From the NCBI GenBank assembly GCA_038049695.1, contig CP142458.1:46715001-46779000 (forward strand): DNA of 64,000 bases, in the 5' to 3' direction. Positions 31,412-42,691 of the stretch are shown here, one piece after another. The position numbers and the translations under genes were made by a program. Under the pieces are notes generated by a model. The model was not told the origin of the DNA and ran no database searches. It saw nothing but the letters and a program-made list of their open reading frames with translations. Position 1 is the stretch's first letter. Each line of letters starts with the position of its first letter. Origin of the DNA: Cinnamomum chago. Its lineage: Eukaryota; Streptophyta; Magnoliopsida; Laurales; Lauraceae.

Positions 31412-34400
31412 TGTAAGATCCTGATCCCACTCATAATATTTTATTATATTTTAATTAGAGTATACTATTATTTTAATTAAATGTATTTTAGTTATTTAAG
31501 TGGTTAGGATTAAGTGGGGCACACGTTAGATTAGATGCGTGGTTTGGTGAGTTGGGTTAATGGGTAGGTGACTTGACCCGCAGTTTTGACCCAATAACTC
31601 AAGCCCAAAGAATATTCCCTCTCTTAACCTAATCCCCTTTATTACGAACGCACGTCTTTATCCATTCCCACTTATCTCTGCAACTCCTTCCGGTTATTCT
31701 TCGTCTTTTTCCTCTTTCAACTTCTCAAGCCTCTGCAACTTTTGGATCCAGCCATCAGAATCAAGATCTGAAGACACAATCATTCTTGGTTCAATTTTCT
31801 TATCTCAGGTAATCCTCTCCTTAAACCATTAGAAGTAGATCTATATTCTTGGGTTATCTCCTTTTTCTTTCCAATGGTAGATTTGGGTAAGAGAACCATA
31901 GATCTGTTCATCTGAGCATTCCTTTCCCCTATTCTCTGTCAGATTGGTGATAGGATTATTCTTGAGCGCTATGGGAATCTCGGTTTGGGTATTGGTTATG
32001 ATCTGTTGTATTTCCTCAAACTCCGGTAAAAGGCAAGTACCTAAACATAATTTTTGAATTTAATGCATGTGTTTCTCGTTGATTCCAATGTGGATGCACG
32101 TAGAAACCCTTTTATGCCTTTTCTGATGATAATCTTGCAATGCGATTTTGTTTGATCTGAGATTTGGGGATGACCCAATCGATTTCCTCATATTGACGTT
32201 ACCGTTGTAAATGTCTATTACCCGCAACACTTTTGTTTGGATTTCAAAACCCCTTTTTCACCTTCTGTTGTTTGGTTTTAAAACCACTTTTTAATCCTCT
32301 AAGATTCTGTTAATTGTATGTTAGGAATTGAGATTCTGGGAAACCCATTGGGAAACTAGAGGATACCAGCAGGTCTCGGACTTGAATAGTTTGGGACTGT
32401 ACCCGTGTTTTTGACCGTGGGACCCAGGTGGGTCACGTGATGATGAATCTGGTCCGTGGATCCGGAAGAGGACCCACGGGCAACCTTGAAGGGGCTGGTC
32501 CCAAAGGCAGTGGACACCCCTGGCCCACCATCCATTAGGTTGATCAGAGATGGCGTGATTGAGGGAAAATAATTAGTTTTGGACATCAGGCGGTTGTGGG
32601 ACCCACCGGAGATCTGATCATAGATCTGGTTCATTCATCGGGTCGGACGTGGCGGGGCGATCTTAGAGATGTGGACCTATGTGAGGTGGACCCCTCTTGG
32701 TTTACCATCTGAGAGATTACACCGTTGGGGCGTGAGACACTTTTGACATTGTTTCGTTATGAGATATGATAGTGGGGCCAAAGGATGAGACCTGATGACC
32801 AATCCGGGCCATAGATCTTACACTAGGGCCTTGGGCGACCTTACTGATGAAGGCTGATCGTGGGCTTTGGATCAGTGGGCCACTAACCGAAGTGCACAGA
32901 GGCACAAATGTGTTAACGATGAGCTACTGCAGAACTGGTTCTGTAATAAGAAAGAAAGGAATGGAGATGACGATGATGTCATCCCATGTCACTCCCATGT
33001 GATATTAGTACACTACTACAGACTTGATGGGATGAATGGAGGGGAGGAATTTGGTGGTCCAGGGGTGCATGGAAAAATGTATCCATCACCCATTTACTAA
33101 TTTGACTTTTAAGTTATGTTAAATTTTGTACCTTGTCCCTTTTAGTTTGTGAAAATTAGAAAAAAGACCTTGGTTGTTTTATAAACCTAAATTATAACCT
33201 TTTATTATCTTTGATGTGTTAAAATTATATTTTTATTAATTGAATCAATGGACTAAGTAAATACTGTACGGGCAAACAGTATCTTACTAACATGGGGTTT
33301 AGTACTTTGTATGACCTCGAGGAAATCCTAATGGATTCAAGTTCAACCCATCTCTATTGGAAAACCCTTAATTGGGTCTATGCACCGTTGATGGAGAATG
33401 GATGCGTTGATCTTTTATCTATTAGAGATTCCTGTGGTTGTTGGGTACGAGACCTTATGTTTGACCTTAGGATTGATTCGTATCTATGTCTTAACCTTCG
33501 CATGCATATATATGTTGGTTTAGGATATGTATTCCTTTAGATGCATACCCTATTATGTGTTATGGACTATAAAGTGGCTTGGCAATTTTTGTATGACAAT
33601 TTGATTATGATATGGAATGTGGAATGGCCAGCACTTTACTTTGACTTAGGACTCTTGTGTCGGAGCTTTATTATTCTGGTCTATTATGCTTATATGTTTA
33701 TGTTTATGTGGGTCATTTATGGACGACTGCAGATCGATATATGGACGGTTGATCACCGATGTGACCGGATCACTTATAATCTGCTTTGAATGTGAACATG
33801 TTATCCTGATTTATTTTTAATTTGATCGGTTTATGACCACCGATGTTATGGACGGGCTCTCCCGATTTATTTAGGGCTGACCACCCAAAACGGGGACACT
33901 TGTCTTCGTGTGAATCATATTGCTCATTTTGCTTTATTTAGATTATGCTATACGTTCTTTCTTGTCATTATTACTGTCATTACTTCTATGTGATCACTCT
34001 CGTCTATATTCTCCTTGTTGTTGTATTAAATTTTAAATTATGATTATGTACTTGCTTTTACTCTGTAATATTTGGTGCATAGGTACCGAGCCCTACTTTA
34101 CCGAGGAGACGGAGGAGGGTTAAACGTTTCAAATGTTTGAGCCAACTGTTGAACCCGAGTGGGATGCCGGAGATGGCTTTGGAGCCGTCTGAGCCTGTAC
34201 AGAGAGAACGACACCGTATAATTATTTTAAATGAACTTTCCTTTTAGTATTGAGACATCTTTTAGAAATTATTTAATTTATTCAGCAACTTTAACTATTA
34301 TTATTTTATCTGAATTTGTGTTGGTTCTCATTTATGAACATTGGATACCAATTGAATAAAGCTTCCGCTGCATTTAATGAAATTTATTTTGACTCACCAC

Positions 34401-34517
34401 AGGTTGAAATTTTTTGTGGGTACACTTTTGAAAGCTTGTGTTGTATTAAACACAACAAATTTGAATTTGATTTAATTTTTCACGTTTTTCTCAATTCTTA
34501 TTGTGGGGGACGTGACA
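31412..34517 (+). repeat. 5' LTR of the plus gypsy element
   Basis: TGTAAGATCCTGATCCC to GGGGGACGTGACA, 3106 bp. The portion 31696-33272 is repeated at 39662-41237 with a few percent divergence by eye. I saw no palindrome array in it, unlike the other long LTRs here. Short open frames (32356-32634, 33292-33789) have no recognisable product. Confidence 0.9.
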
Positions 34518-34519
34518 GT

Positions 34520-34532
34520 TGGTATCAGAGCC
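34520..34532 (+). promoter_or_regulatory. Primer binding site, initiator Met-tRNA
   Basis: TGGTATCAGAGCC two bases after the LTR end GTGACA, complementary to the 3' end of initiator Met-tRNA. Confidence 0.9.
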
Positions 34533-34690
34533 AGACTGATTTTCGAATATTAAAAATGGATAGAAATAATTGGACGTGGTGAGGATTGCGAATTCCGTTA
34601 GACACGCTTTACATTCTAACTGTAAAGCTTATAGAATTGTTTGTTAGCTTGTTTCATAGAATCTAACCTATTGTCATTTCATTGTAGGTC

Positions 34691-36598
34691 ATGGCACATC
34701 GTACAACTAGATCTCAGGACAAGGAACTTGGGAATGGATCGAATAATCCAGACGATCATTTCACCAAACTCTTGCAAGCTTTTGTGTAAGCCCAGACTAC
34801 CCAAAATGATCAGCAGAGAGCACGCGAGATTGAACAAGCTGTAGAAAAACAACGAGAAAGGGAAGAACGAGCTGCTGAGAGAGCACAAGCAGATAGAGAT
34901 AGAGCAGCATTCCAGGCTCAAATCTTAGCCTTGACAGATCGAGCAGCTTAGCCAGTGCAGGCGGTCATGCCTCCCAGGGAAGTAGATCAAAATGACCTCT
35001 ATGAGAAATTCAGGAAGAGGGTTCCTCCTGAGTTTCACGGGTTTGAAGATCCCATGGTAGTAGATGATTTTATAGAACAGTTTGAGCAAATCTTTGCAGT
35101 CTTTAATTGCACTCAAAAGCAGCGAGTTAATTTGGCAGCTTACATGTTCAGAGGAATAGCTCTCCAATGGTGGAACTCAGTCAAAGCAGTAGTGCAAGCA
35201 GAGGTTGTGGCTGAAGAGAATGCCTGGGAAACATTTACTACGGAGTTTATGGATAAATTTATTCCCAAATATGTCAAGGACCAGTGGAAGAGGGATTTTC
35301 ATAACTTAGTGCAAGGTGACATGTTAGTACAGCAGTATGAACAACAATTCACAAGATTGGCTAAGTATGCACCTACACTAGTTGTTCCAAAGGAAGAGAA
35401 AATTTGGCTTTTTCTTGATGGGTTATCAGCTGACATCTACATGATGATTGGAGACAATCAATGCCCGACATTCCAGGAGACTGTGAAAAGTGCATATTGG
35501 CTTGAAGGTGCACTAAAGAAGAAGGCAGTAGAACGACAGGTTAAATATCAGCAACATTAGTTGAGGCAATCTTCTAGCCAAGGCAATCCGAAGAAACAGA
35601 AGTTTCAAGGTCAACCCTTAGGTGGTCAGAGACAACTGTGTGGACGATGTGGAAAGAACCATCCTACTGAGCAATGCTACAGAGAGACAGGTGCATGTTT
35701 TCACTATGGGTAGATTGGCCATCGAGTTCGCGATTGTCCCAATGACGGTAGTCAGTTGCCAGTGTCCTAGCTAGCAGTTTCTCGTGCTTCTGAACAGCAG
35801 CCTTGGAGGACAGCACCTCCGCATGGACCACAACAGATTCCTCGGGCACCACAACAACAAATGTACCGAGCACCAACCCCTTAGTATCAGCAATATAGGG
35901 GTGCAGCGCCACAGCAGCAGAGGCCAGTCCTAGGACAGCATAGGCCAGTGCATGGTCAGCAGAGGCAATTCCAGCCACAAAGGCAGCAACAACCAGTGGG
36001 TCAACCAAGACCACCTAGGCCAGTGCAAGCGCAGCCGAACCAAGCTCAGCATATGGACAGTGTATATGCAGTTACTCATGAGGATGCAGATGCTTCTGCA
36101 GAGGTTGTGGAAGGTATTGTTCTAATATCAGAGGTAGAAGCTAAGGCCATATTTGACCCTGGCTCTACACATTCCTTTGTTTCCCATGATTTTGCTAGAC
36201 ATATCAATGAGGCTGTAGTGAGATTAGATGTTGCTTTAGTAGTGGGCACCCCAGTGGGCAAGCAGGTTCGTTGCCACCAATATTTTTCGAGTACCCGAGT
36301 TCAAATTGAGGATTTCATCTTACCTGCAGACCTGATTCTTTTAACGATGAAGGATTTCGATGTTATACTTGGTATGGACTAGCTAGCGACATATAGAGCA
36401 GTGATGGACTGTTTTAATAAAACGATCAAGTTGTCATTGCATTCTGACACTATTGAATTTGTTGGTTGGAGGAAACCAATTCGGACATGCAGGATCTCGA
36501 CATTAAAAGCAGAAAGATTGTTGAAATCTGGATGTGAAGGATATTTGGCGCGGAGGATAACAGTCAAAAGGAGTGGAGGATATTCTAGTGGTCTGTGA
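34691..36598 (+). pseudogene. Gypsy gag and aspartic protease, broken
   Basis: One reading frame from ATG 34691 with seven in-frame stops: TAA at 34787 and TAG at 34949, 35558, 35711, 35768, 35882 and 36380. It encodes a charged coil (EKQREREERAAERAQ), the retrotransposon gag core (FHGFEDPMVVDDFIEQF, WWNSVKA, FTTEFMDKFIPKYVKDQWKR), a CX2CX3HX4C knuckle near 35640-35680, a second knuckle with Tyr replacing Cys, a Gln/Pro-rich linker, and the protease motif DPGSTHSFVS near 36156. Stops sit where Gln (six cases plausible) or Trp is expected. Then the frame shifts near 36573-36600. Confidence 0.88.
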
Positions 36599-37972
36599 GT
36601 TCCCGGATGTTTTCCCGGATGAAATTCTAGGCTTACCTCCAGTCAGGGAGATAGACTTTTCAATTGAATTGGTACTAGGGACAGCTGCGATTCCTAAAGC
36701 TCCATATAGAATGGCTCCAGTAGAACTCAGAGAGTTGAAAACTCAATTGCAGGATTTGTTGGACAAGGGATTTGTGAGACCAAGTGTATCACCTTGGGGT
36801 GCACCGGTCCAATTTGTGAAGAAGAAGGATGGTTCTATGAGGATGTGTATAGATTATCGACAACTCAATCAGGTCACAATCAAGAACAAATATCCTCTCC
36901 CAAGGATCGATGAATTGTTTGATCAGCTTCAGGGAGCTGAATATTTCTCAAAGATAGACTTAAGATCAGGATATCCCCAGCTCAGAGTTCGAGATTAGGA
37001 CATTCAGAAGACAGCATTCAGAACAAGATATGGCCACTACGAGTTTCTAGTAATGCCATTTGGGTTAACCAATGCTCTCGGAGTATTTATGGCCTTGATG
37101 AATAAGATATTTGCTCCATTTCTCGACCAGTTTATCGTTGTTTTTATAGACGACGTGTTAGTATATTCTATCAGCTTCAGGGAGCTGAATATTTCTCAAA
37201 GATAGACTTAAGATCAGGATATCCCCAGCTCAGAGTTCGAGATTAGGACATTCAGAAGACAGCATTCAGAACAAGATATGGCCACTACGAGTTTCTAGTA
37301 ATGCCATTTGGGTTAACCAATGCTCTCGGAGTATTTATGGCCTTGATGAATAAGATATTTGCTCCATTTCTCGACCAGTTTATCGTTGTTTTTATAGACG
37401 ACGTGTTAGTATATTCTCGGTCTCGAGAAGATCATCAGCAGCATTTGAGGTCAGCATTGCAGACTTTGAGAGATCATCAACTCTATGCCAAGTTGATTAA
37501 ATGCAAATTTTGGCTTCAGCAAGTAATTTTCTTGGGTCACATCATCAGCAAGGAAGGTTTGGCTGTAGATCCAGGAAAGATTGAGGCAGTGGTCAAGTGG
37601 CAGAGACCCATGTCAGTAACAGAGATTCGTAGTTTCTTGGGTTTAGCAGGTTACTACAGGAGATTTGTGAAAGGATTTTCATCCATTGCTGCTCCATTGA
37701 CCAAACTAATACGAAAATATATACCGTTTATGTGGACTGACGAATGTGAAGCAAGTTTTCAGGAGTTAAAGAATAGGTTGACTATAGATCCAGTGCTCAC
37801 ATTGCCTACAGAAAATGGTAGATTTGTCATTTACACGGATGCCTCGAAGGTTGGATTGGGTTGTGTGCTTATACAGGATGGGAAGGTAGTGGCTTATGGC
37901 TTTAGACATTTGAAAGAGCATGAGAAAATGCCACTCATGATTTGGAACTTACAGCAGTGGTTATGGCATTGA
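36573..37972 (+). pseudogene. Gypsy reverse transcriptase and start of RNase H, broken
   Basis: Contains [62 protein letters not shown] and the active-site motif [11 protein letters not shown], then [37 protein letters not shown] and the RNase H start [10 protein letters not shown]. There is a stop at 36996 (again at 37244 in the duplicate), and a 248-bp duplication (36922-37169 repeated as 37170-37417) shifts the frame, so the FIDD motif is encoded twice. A further frameshift lies near 37930. Usual residues differ in places: GYP for GYH, NAL for NAP. Confidence 0.9.
36922..37417 (+). repeat. Perfect 248-bp tandem duplication in RT
   Basis: Positions 36922-37169 and 37170-37417 look identical base for base, including an in-frame TAG. 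Both copies begin ATCAGCTTCAGGG and end GTATATTCT. The length is not a multiple of three. The duplication is younger than the stop codon it copies. Confidence 0.9.
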
Positions 37973-39661
37973 AGATGTGGTGTCGTTACCTATATGGTGT
38001 GAAGTTTGAAATTCATTCAGACCATCGAAGTCTTCAATATTTGTTCACTCAGCCTGAATTAAACATGAGACAGACCCGGTGGATGGAATACATGAAGGAT
38101 TTTGATTTTCCAATCAAATATCATCCTGGGAAAGCCAATGTAGTGGCTGATGCATTGAGTCGAAGGGCAGTAACTAATGCATGTTTGAGAGCAGAATGGT
38201 CTTGGGCAGAAATTTTCCTCAGTTTGGGACTGTCTTTGCAACCAATTGATGACAAGATTATGTTGGCTCACATGTTTGTTTGGGAACTAGGAATCTTGAA
38301 CAGGATCAAAACCAGACAAGCAGAGGATCCAGAGCTAGCTCGAGTGATCGAACAGATTGACAGCATACCAGATTTCAGAATAGTGGAGGGTGTGTTGTAC
38401 TTTCAAGACAGGTTATGTGTGCCAAATATAGAAGGACTGAAGAATGAGATCATGACAGAAGCACATCATTCCCGCTATACTATTCATCCGGGTAGTACAA
38501 AGATGTACCAGAACCTACGTAATCATTATTGGTGGAATAATATGAAGAGGGATGTAACATAATTTACAGCAAGGTGCTTGGTGTGTCAACAAGTAAAGGC
38601 AGAACGGAAGCAAACCCCAGGACTTTTAAAATAGTTGGAAGTGCCCGACTGGAAATGGGAACACATAACAATGGATTTTATCTATGGGTTGCCATAAATG
38701 CATAACAAAGATAGCATCTGGGTGATAGTTGACAGATTGACTAAAGTGGTACATTTCTTACCAATGAGCATGAAGACACCTCGGGATGAGTTAGAGAGAA
38801 CGTATATGGAGAAGGTTGTCACAATTCATGGTGTTCCCCGATCAATTCTATCAGATAGAGATCCTCGATTTTTGGGCAAATTCTGGACTGAACTTCAGGA
38901 AGCTCTGGGCACAACAATGAATTTTAGTACAGCAAATCATCCTCAGACTGACGGTCAAACTGAAAGGACTAATCAGACACTGGAAGATATGTTGCGAGCT
39001 TGCATCCTTGATTTTGGGAAGGACTGGCAGAAAAGCTTTCCATTGTGTGAGTTTGCATACAATAATAGTTATCATTCCAGTATCGGCATGGCACCATTTG
39101 AGGAGTTGTATGGACGTCGATGCAGGACCCCAATCTGTTGGGAGGAGATAGGTGTCAAGAGTTTTCATGGTCCATCTATTGTTAGTGATACCAGTGTGAA
39201 AGTGAAGCAAATCCATGATCAGTTGAAAATTGCTAGAAGCCGACAAAAGAGTTATGCAGACTTGAAGAGGAGAGATCTTCAATTTGAGATTGATGAACAT
39301 GTGTTTCTAAAGGTTTCGCCAACACGAGGAACATTGAGGTATGGGCAGAAAGGGAAATTATCTCGGAGATATATTGGTCCATTTGAGATCTTGGAAATAA
39401 TTGGAGAAGTTGCTTGCAGATTGGCTTTACCAGCAGCGTTGTCGGAGGTACATAACGTTTTTCATGTCTCGATGTTGAAGAAGTATATCACAGGCCCATC
39501 TCACGTGTTGCAGTATAAGCCATTGGAATTGCAGCCAGATGTTACCTATGTTGAGTGACCTTTTCGGATCATCGACACGAAGGAGCAAATTCTTAGGACT
39601 CGAACAATACATTGGGTGAAAGTTCAGTGGGAGCACCATAGTCCTCGAGAAGCCACTTGGG
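37942..39661 (+). pseudogene. Gypsy RNase H and integrase, broken
   Basis: RNase H continues with [23 protein letters not shown] and VVADALSRR. The integrase has the HHCC finger (HHSRYTIHPG ... CLVCQQ, 38464-38592), the catalytic core with D in TMDF (near 38674), D in SDRDPRF (near 38851) and E in QTDGQTERTNQTLE (near 38950), FAYNNSYHSSIGMAP, and the C-terminal KGKLSRRYIGPFEI and VHNVFHVSMLKKY. Stops lie near 38560, 38630, 38695 and 39556. Homology ends at 39661 after REATW, where it abuts sequence from inside the LTR. Confidence 0.9.
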
Positions 39662-41237
39662 ATTCTTCGTCTTCTTCCCCTTTCAACTTCCCAAGCCTCT
39701 GCAACTTTTGGATCCAGCCATCAGAATCAAGATCTAAAGACACAATCATTCTTGGTTCAACTTTCTTATCTCAGGTAATCATCTCCTAAAACCATTAGAA
39801 GTAGATCTATATTCTTGGGTTATCTCCTTTTTCTTTCCAATGGTAGATTTGGGTAAGAGAACCATAGATCTGTTCATCTGAGCATTCCTTTCCCCTATTC
39901 TCTGTCAGATTGGTGATAGGATTATTCTTGAGCGCTATGGGAATCTCGGTTTGGGTATTGGTTATGATCTGTTGTATTTCCTCAAACTCCGGTAAAAGGC
40001 AAGTACCTAAACATAATTTGTGAATTTAATGCATGTGTTTCTCGTTGATTCCAATGTGGATGCATGTAGAAACCCTTTTATGCCTTTTCTGATGATAATC
40101 TTGCAATGCGATTTTGTTTGATCTGAGAATTGGGGATGACCCAATCAATTTCCTCATATTGACGTTACCGTTGTAAATGTCTATTACTCGCAACACTTTT
40201 GTTTGGATTTCAAAACCCCTTTTTCACCTTCTGTTGTTTGGTTTTAAAACCACTTTTTAATCCTCCAAGATTCTGTTAATTGTATGTTAGGAATTGAGAT
40301 TCTGGGAAACCCATTGAGAAACTAGAGGATACCAGCAGGTCTCGGACTTGAATAGTCTGGGACTGTATTCGTGTTTTTGACTATGGGACCCAGGTGGGCC
40401 ACGTGATGATGAATCTGGTTCGTGGATCTGGAAGAGGACCCATGGGTGACCTTGAAGGGGTTGGTCCCATAGGCAGTGGACACCCCTGGCCCACCATCCA
40501 TTAGGTTGATCAGAGATGGCGTGATTGAGGGAAAATAATTAGTTTTGGACATCAGGCGGTTGTGGGACCCACCGGATGATCTAATCATAGATCTGGTTGT
40601 TCATCGGGCCGGACGTGGCGGGGCGATCTTAGAGATGTGGACCTGTGTGAGGTGGACCTCTCTTGGTTTACCATCTGAGAGATTACACTGTTGGGGCATG
40701 AGACACTTTTGAAATTGTTTCGCTATGAGATATGATAGTGGGGCCAAAGGATGAGACCTGATGACCAATCCGGCCATAGATCTTACACTAGGGCCCTGGG
40801 CGACCTTACTGATGAAGGCTGATCAGGGGCCTTGGATCAGTGGGCCACTAACCGAAGTGCACAGAGGCACAAATGTGTTGACGATGAGCTACTGCAGAAC
40901 TGGTTCTGTAATAATAAAGAAAGGAACGGAGATGACGATGATGTCATCCCGTGTCACTCCTATGTGACATTAGTACACTACTACAGACTTGATGGGATGA
41001 ATGGAGGGGAGGAATTTGGTGGTCCAGGGGTGCATGGAAAAATGTATCCATCACCCATGTACTGATTTGACTTTTAAGTTATATTGAATTTTGTACCTTG
41101 TCCCTTTTAGTTTGTGGAAATTAGGAAAAAGACCTTGGTTGTTTTATAAACCTAAATTATAACCTTTTATTATCTTTGATGTGTTAAAATTATATTTTTA
41201 TTAATTGAATCAATGGACTAAGTAAATACCGTACGGG
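39662..41237 (+). repeat. 3' LTR remnant of the plus gypsy element
   Basis: Matches 31696-33272 of the 5' LTR. It lacks the first 284 bp and the last 1245 bp of the LTR, and there is no PPT before it. The left junction joins pol directly to LTR at ATTCTTCGTC. The right junction joins GTACGGG to a family-2 LTR (GAGTTTATC), with a possible 3-4 base microhomology. Both look like end-joining deletions rather than transposition events. Confidence 0.88.
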
Positions 41238-41536
41238 AGTTTATCTAAGGCTAGAAGGACACATATAAAAGAGATGGGGGGGGGGGGGATTCCTTACTTG
41301 GACAAGGCTAGCTCAAAGAGGGTCTTGGAGTGGGAGGTCTTCTCCGAAAATGGTATCAAGAGAGAGCTTCCAAGATGGTGAAGAAGATGATGACAACCAT
41401 TTAGCTATTGATGCAAGTTGATAGTGATTTATAGATGGGATGAGCAATAAGGAAAAGAGAAGAGAGAAAACCCTAACTTGGGTGGCTTTTGAGCTGGAAA
41501 AAGCATATGCAGGAGGGTTACCCTCACGAAAAAACC

Positions 41537-41678
41537 ACTTGGACCGACTGGGGGGGACCGATTCCTGGCCCGGTCCTCCCTAGAACCGTTGGATCCCAGA
41601 GGCGCTCTGGATCCAACGGTTCTGGGGGGGGGGGGGGGGGACCGAGCCAGGAATCTGTCCCCCCCAGTTGGTCCAAGT
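41537..41678 (-). repeat. 142-bp inverted repeat (foldback) next to the TATA box
   Basis: Arms of about 65-70 bp start ACTTGGACC at 41537 and end GGTCCAAGT at 41678, meeting around AGAGGCGCTCT (41599-41609). Interior words ATTCCTGGCCCGGTCC and AACCGTTGGATCC pair with their complements. The right arm has a 17-G run (41624-41640), so the arms differ in length there. No clear TSD was found. It may be a foldback MITE or a palindrome born in reverse transcription. Confidence 0.85.
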
Positions 41679-41692
41679 AGCACTACTCTTAC

Positions 41693-41704
41693 GCTTATAT
41701 AAGC
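41693..41704 (-). promoter_or_regulatory. Palindromic TATA box of the family-2 LTR
   Basis: GCTTATATAAGC, a 12-bp palindrome 15 bp from the edge of the hairpin. Transcription on the minus strand would start about 30 bp away, inside the first arm of the hairpin, so the RNA 5' end would be able to fold on itself. Confidence 0.55.
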
Positions 41705-42207
41705 AAGTGAGATGGGCTCCACCACTAGAATTCTTTGTGGACTGAAATCATGGTTTTCGGGACTTCGAGCGAATTCGACGAAGAAGAGAAAAGTGATCGT
41801 CGAAATATCTAGTTTCCAAAACGTATATGTTTCGCGGGTTTCGGAAATATCAAATTTTGGGTACAAATTTAGTGTAAAAAGACTATTTTGCCCTCAATGA
41901 TAGGGAAGTCGGGTTTTGGGATCTCGAACGGGTACGGGATCAACATAAAAGTTGTAGGGATTAATGAGATAAGTAAAACGGGATTAAAATAATAAACACA
42001 GGAATCTTAGGTAATCCCCCAAGTAAACGCAAAGTCATAAAAAGGAACCCCCAAAGGGCCCCACTAGTCACAAAGGCACTCAAAATTCCCCAAAGCTATA
42101 TCAAAAGCTATTCTATTCCCCACTTAACCAAAATTCACTAATCATGCTTAGAACTAAAACACAATTTAATCAACACTAATCGAGGTCACTCGGGACGGGG
42201 TCTTACA

Positions 42208-42220
42208 TCCTCCACCCCTT
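42208..42220 (-). promoter_or_regulatory. Polypurine tract of the minus gypsy element
   Basis: AAGGGGTGGAGGA on the minus strand immediately before the LTR start TGTAAGACCCC. It overlaps the end of the pol stop codon. Confidence 0.85.
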
Positions 42221-42691
42221 AAGACATTTGGTCCACCAAATGAAATATACGACTCACCTCTGGTAGTAGATGGGGATACTTCTTCTGCACTTGATCTCGT
42301 AACTCCCATGTAGCTTCTTCAGGTCCATGATTCTCCCAATGCACTTTTACCCACTGAATAATCTGTGTTGTCAACTCTTGTTCCTTTGTATAAATGATTT
42401 GAACGGGTTTCTCAACATATGTTGCATCCTCTCGGATCTTCAAAGGCTCGTGCCGGAGTACATGTGATGGGTCGGGGACGTAATTCTTCAACATAGACAC
42501 ATGGAAGACGTTGTGTACTCCGGATAGCTTTGGTGGTAAGGCTAATCTGTAAGTCACATCACCGATCTTACTCACACTGTCATACGGTCCAATGTATCTT
42601 CTGGATAACTTGCCCTTTTGTCCAAATCTCAATGTTCCCTTCGTAGGTGACACTTTCAAGAAAACCTTGTCTCCTTCTTTGAACTGTAGAT
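42219..42691 (-). pseudogene. Minus gypsy pol: integrase C-terminus and chromodomain-like end
   Basis: Encodes FKEGDKVFLKVSPTKGTLRF, KGKLSRRYIGPYDS, GVHNVFHVSMLKNYVPDPSH and, near the end, VKVHWENHGPEEATWELRDQ before a TAA. The last part is the truncated chromodomain-like module of Tekay/Del chromoviruses, thought to guide integration to heterochromatin. This portion is open; the break is the solo LTR at 42692 and a TGA just upstream of the insertion (near 44611). Confidence 0.9.

Larger units (their letters stand above)
31412..41237 (+). mobile_element. Ty3/gypsy retrotransposon, Tekay/Del-like, degenerate and truncated
   Basis: Complete 5' LTR, Met-tRNA PBS, gag-protease-RT-RNase H-integrase in gypsy order, and a partial 3' LTR. 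It inserted into the family-3 LTR at 28718. Coding is destroyed by more than ten stops, at least two frameshifts and a 248-bp duplication. The integrase C-terminal VQWEHHSPREATW motif resembles the short chromodomain-like end of Tekay/Del chromoviruses; lineage is inference. The PPT, the first 280 bp of the 3' LTR and its last 1.2 kb are missing. Confidence 0.9.
41238..42207 (-). repeat. 3' LTR remnant (family 2) of the minus gypsy element
   Basis: On the minus strand begins TGTAAGACCCCGTCCCGAG at 42207, directly after the PPT, and runs 970 bp before ending at the junction with the plus gypsy LTR. It contains a TATA box inside a 12-bp palindrome and a 142-bp hairpin that the solo LTRs of this family lack; this insertion explains most of its extra length relative to 19209-20022. 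A donor-like CCAAGTAAGGAATC (minus) lies near 41298. Confidence 0.88.

Noticed and set aside
32356-33100. Frames in the plus gypsy 5' LTR that recur at 40322-41065
   Set aside because: They recur only because the 3' LTR remnant is a copy of the same segment. No motif, and the LTR is non-coding in this family.
38851-39300. 149-codon minus-strand frame
   Set aside because: Antisense shadow of the gypsy integrase, which is supported by clear family motifs on the plus strand.
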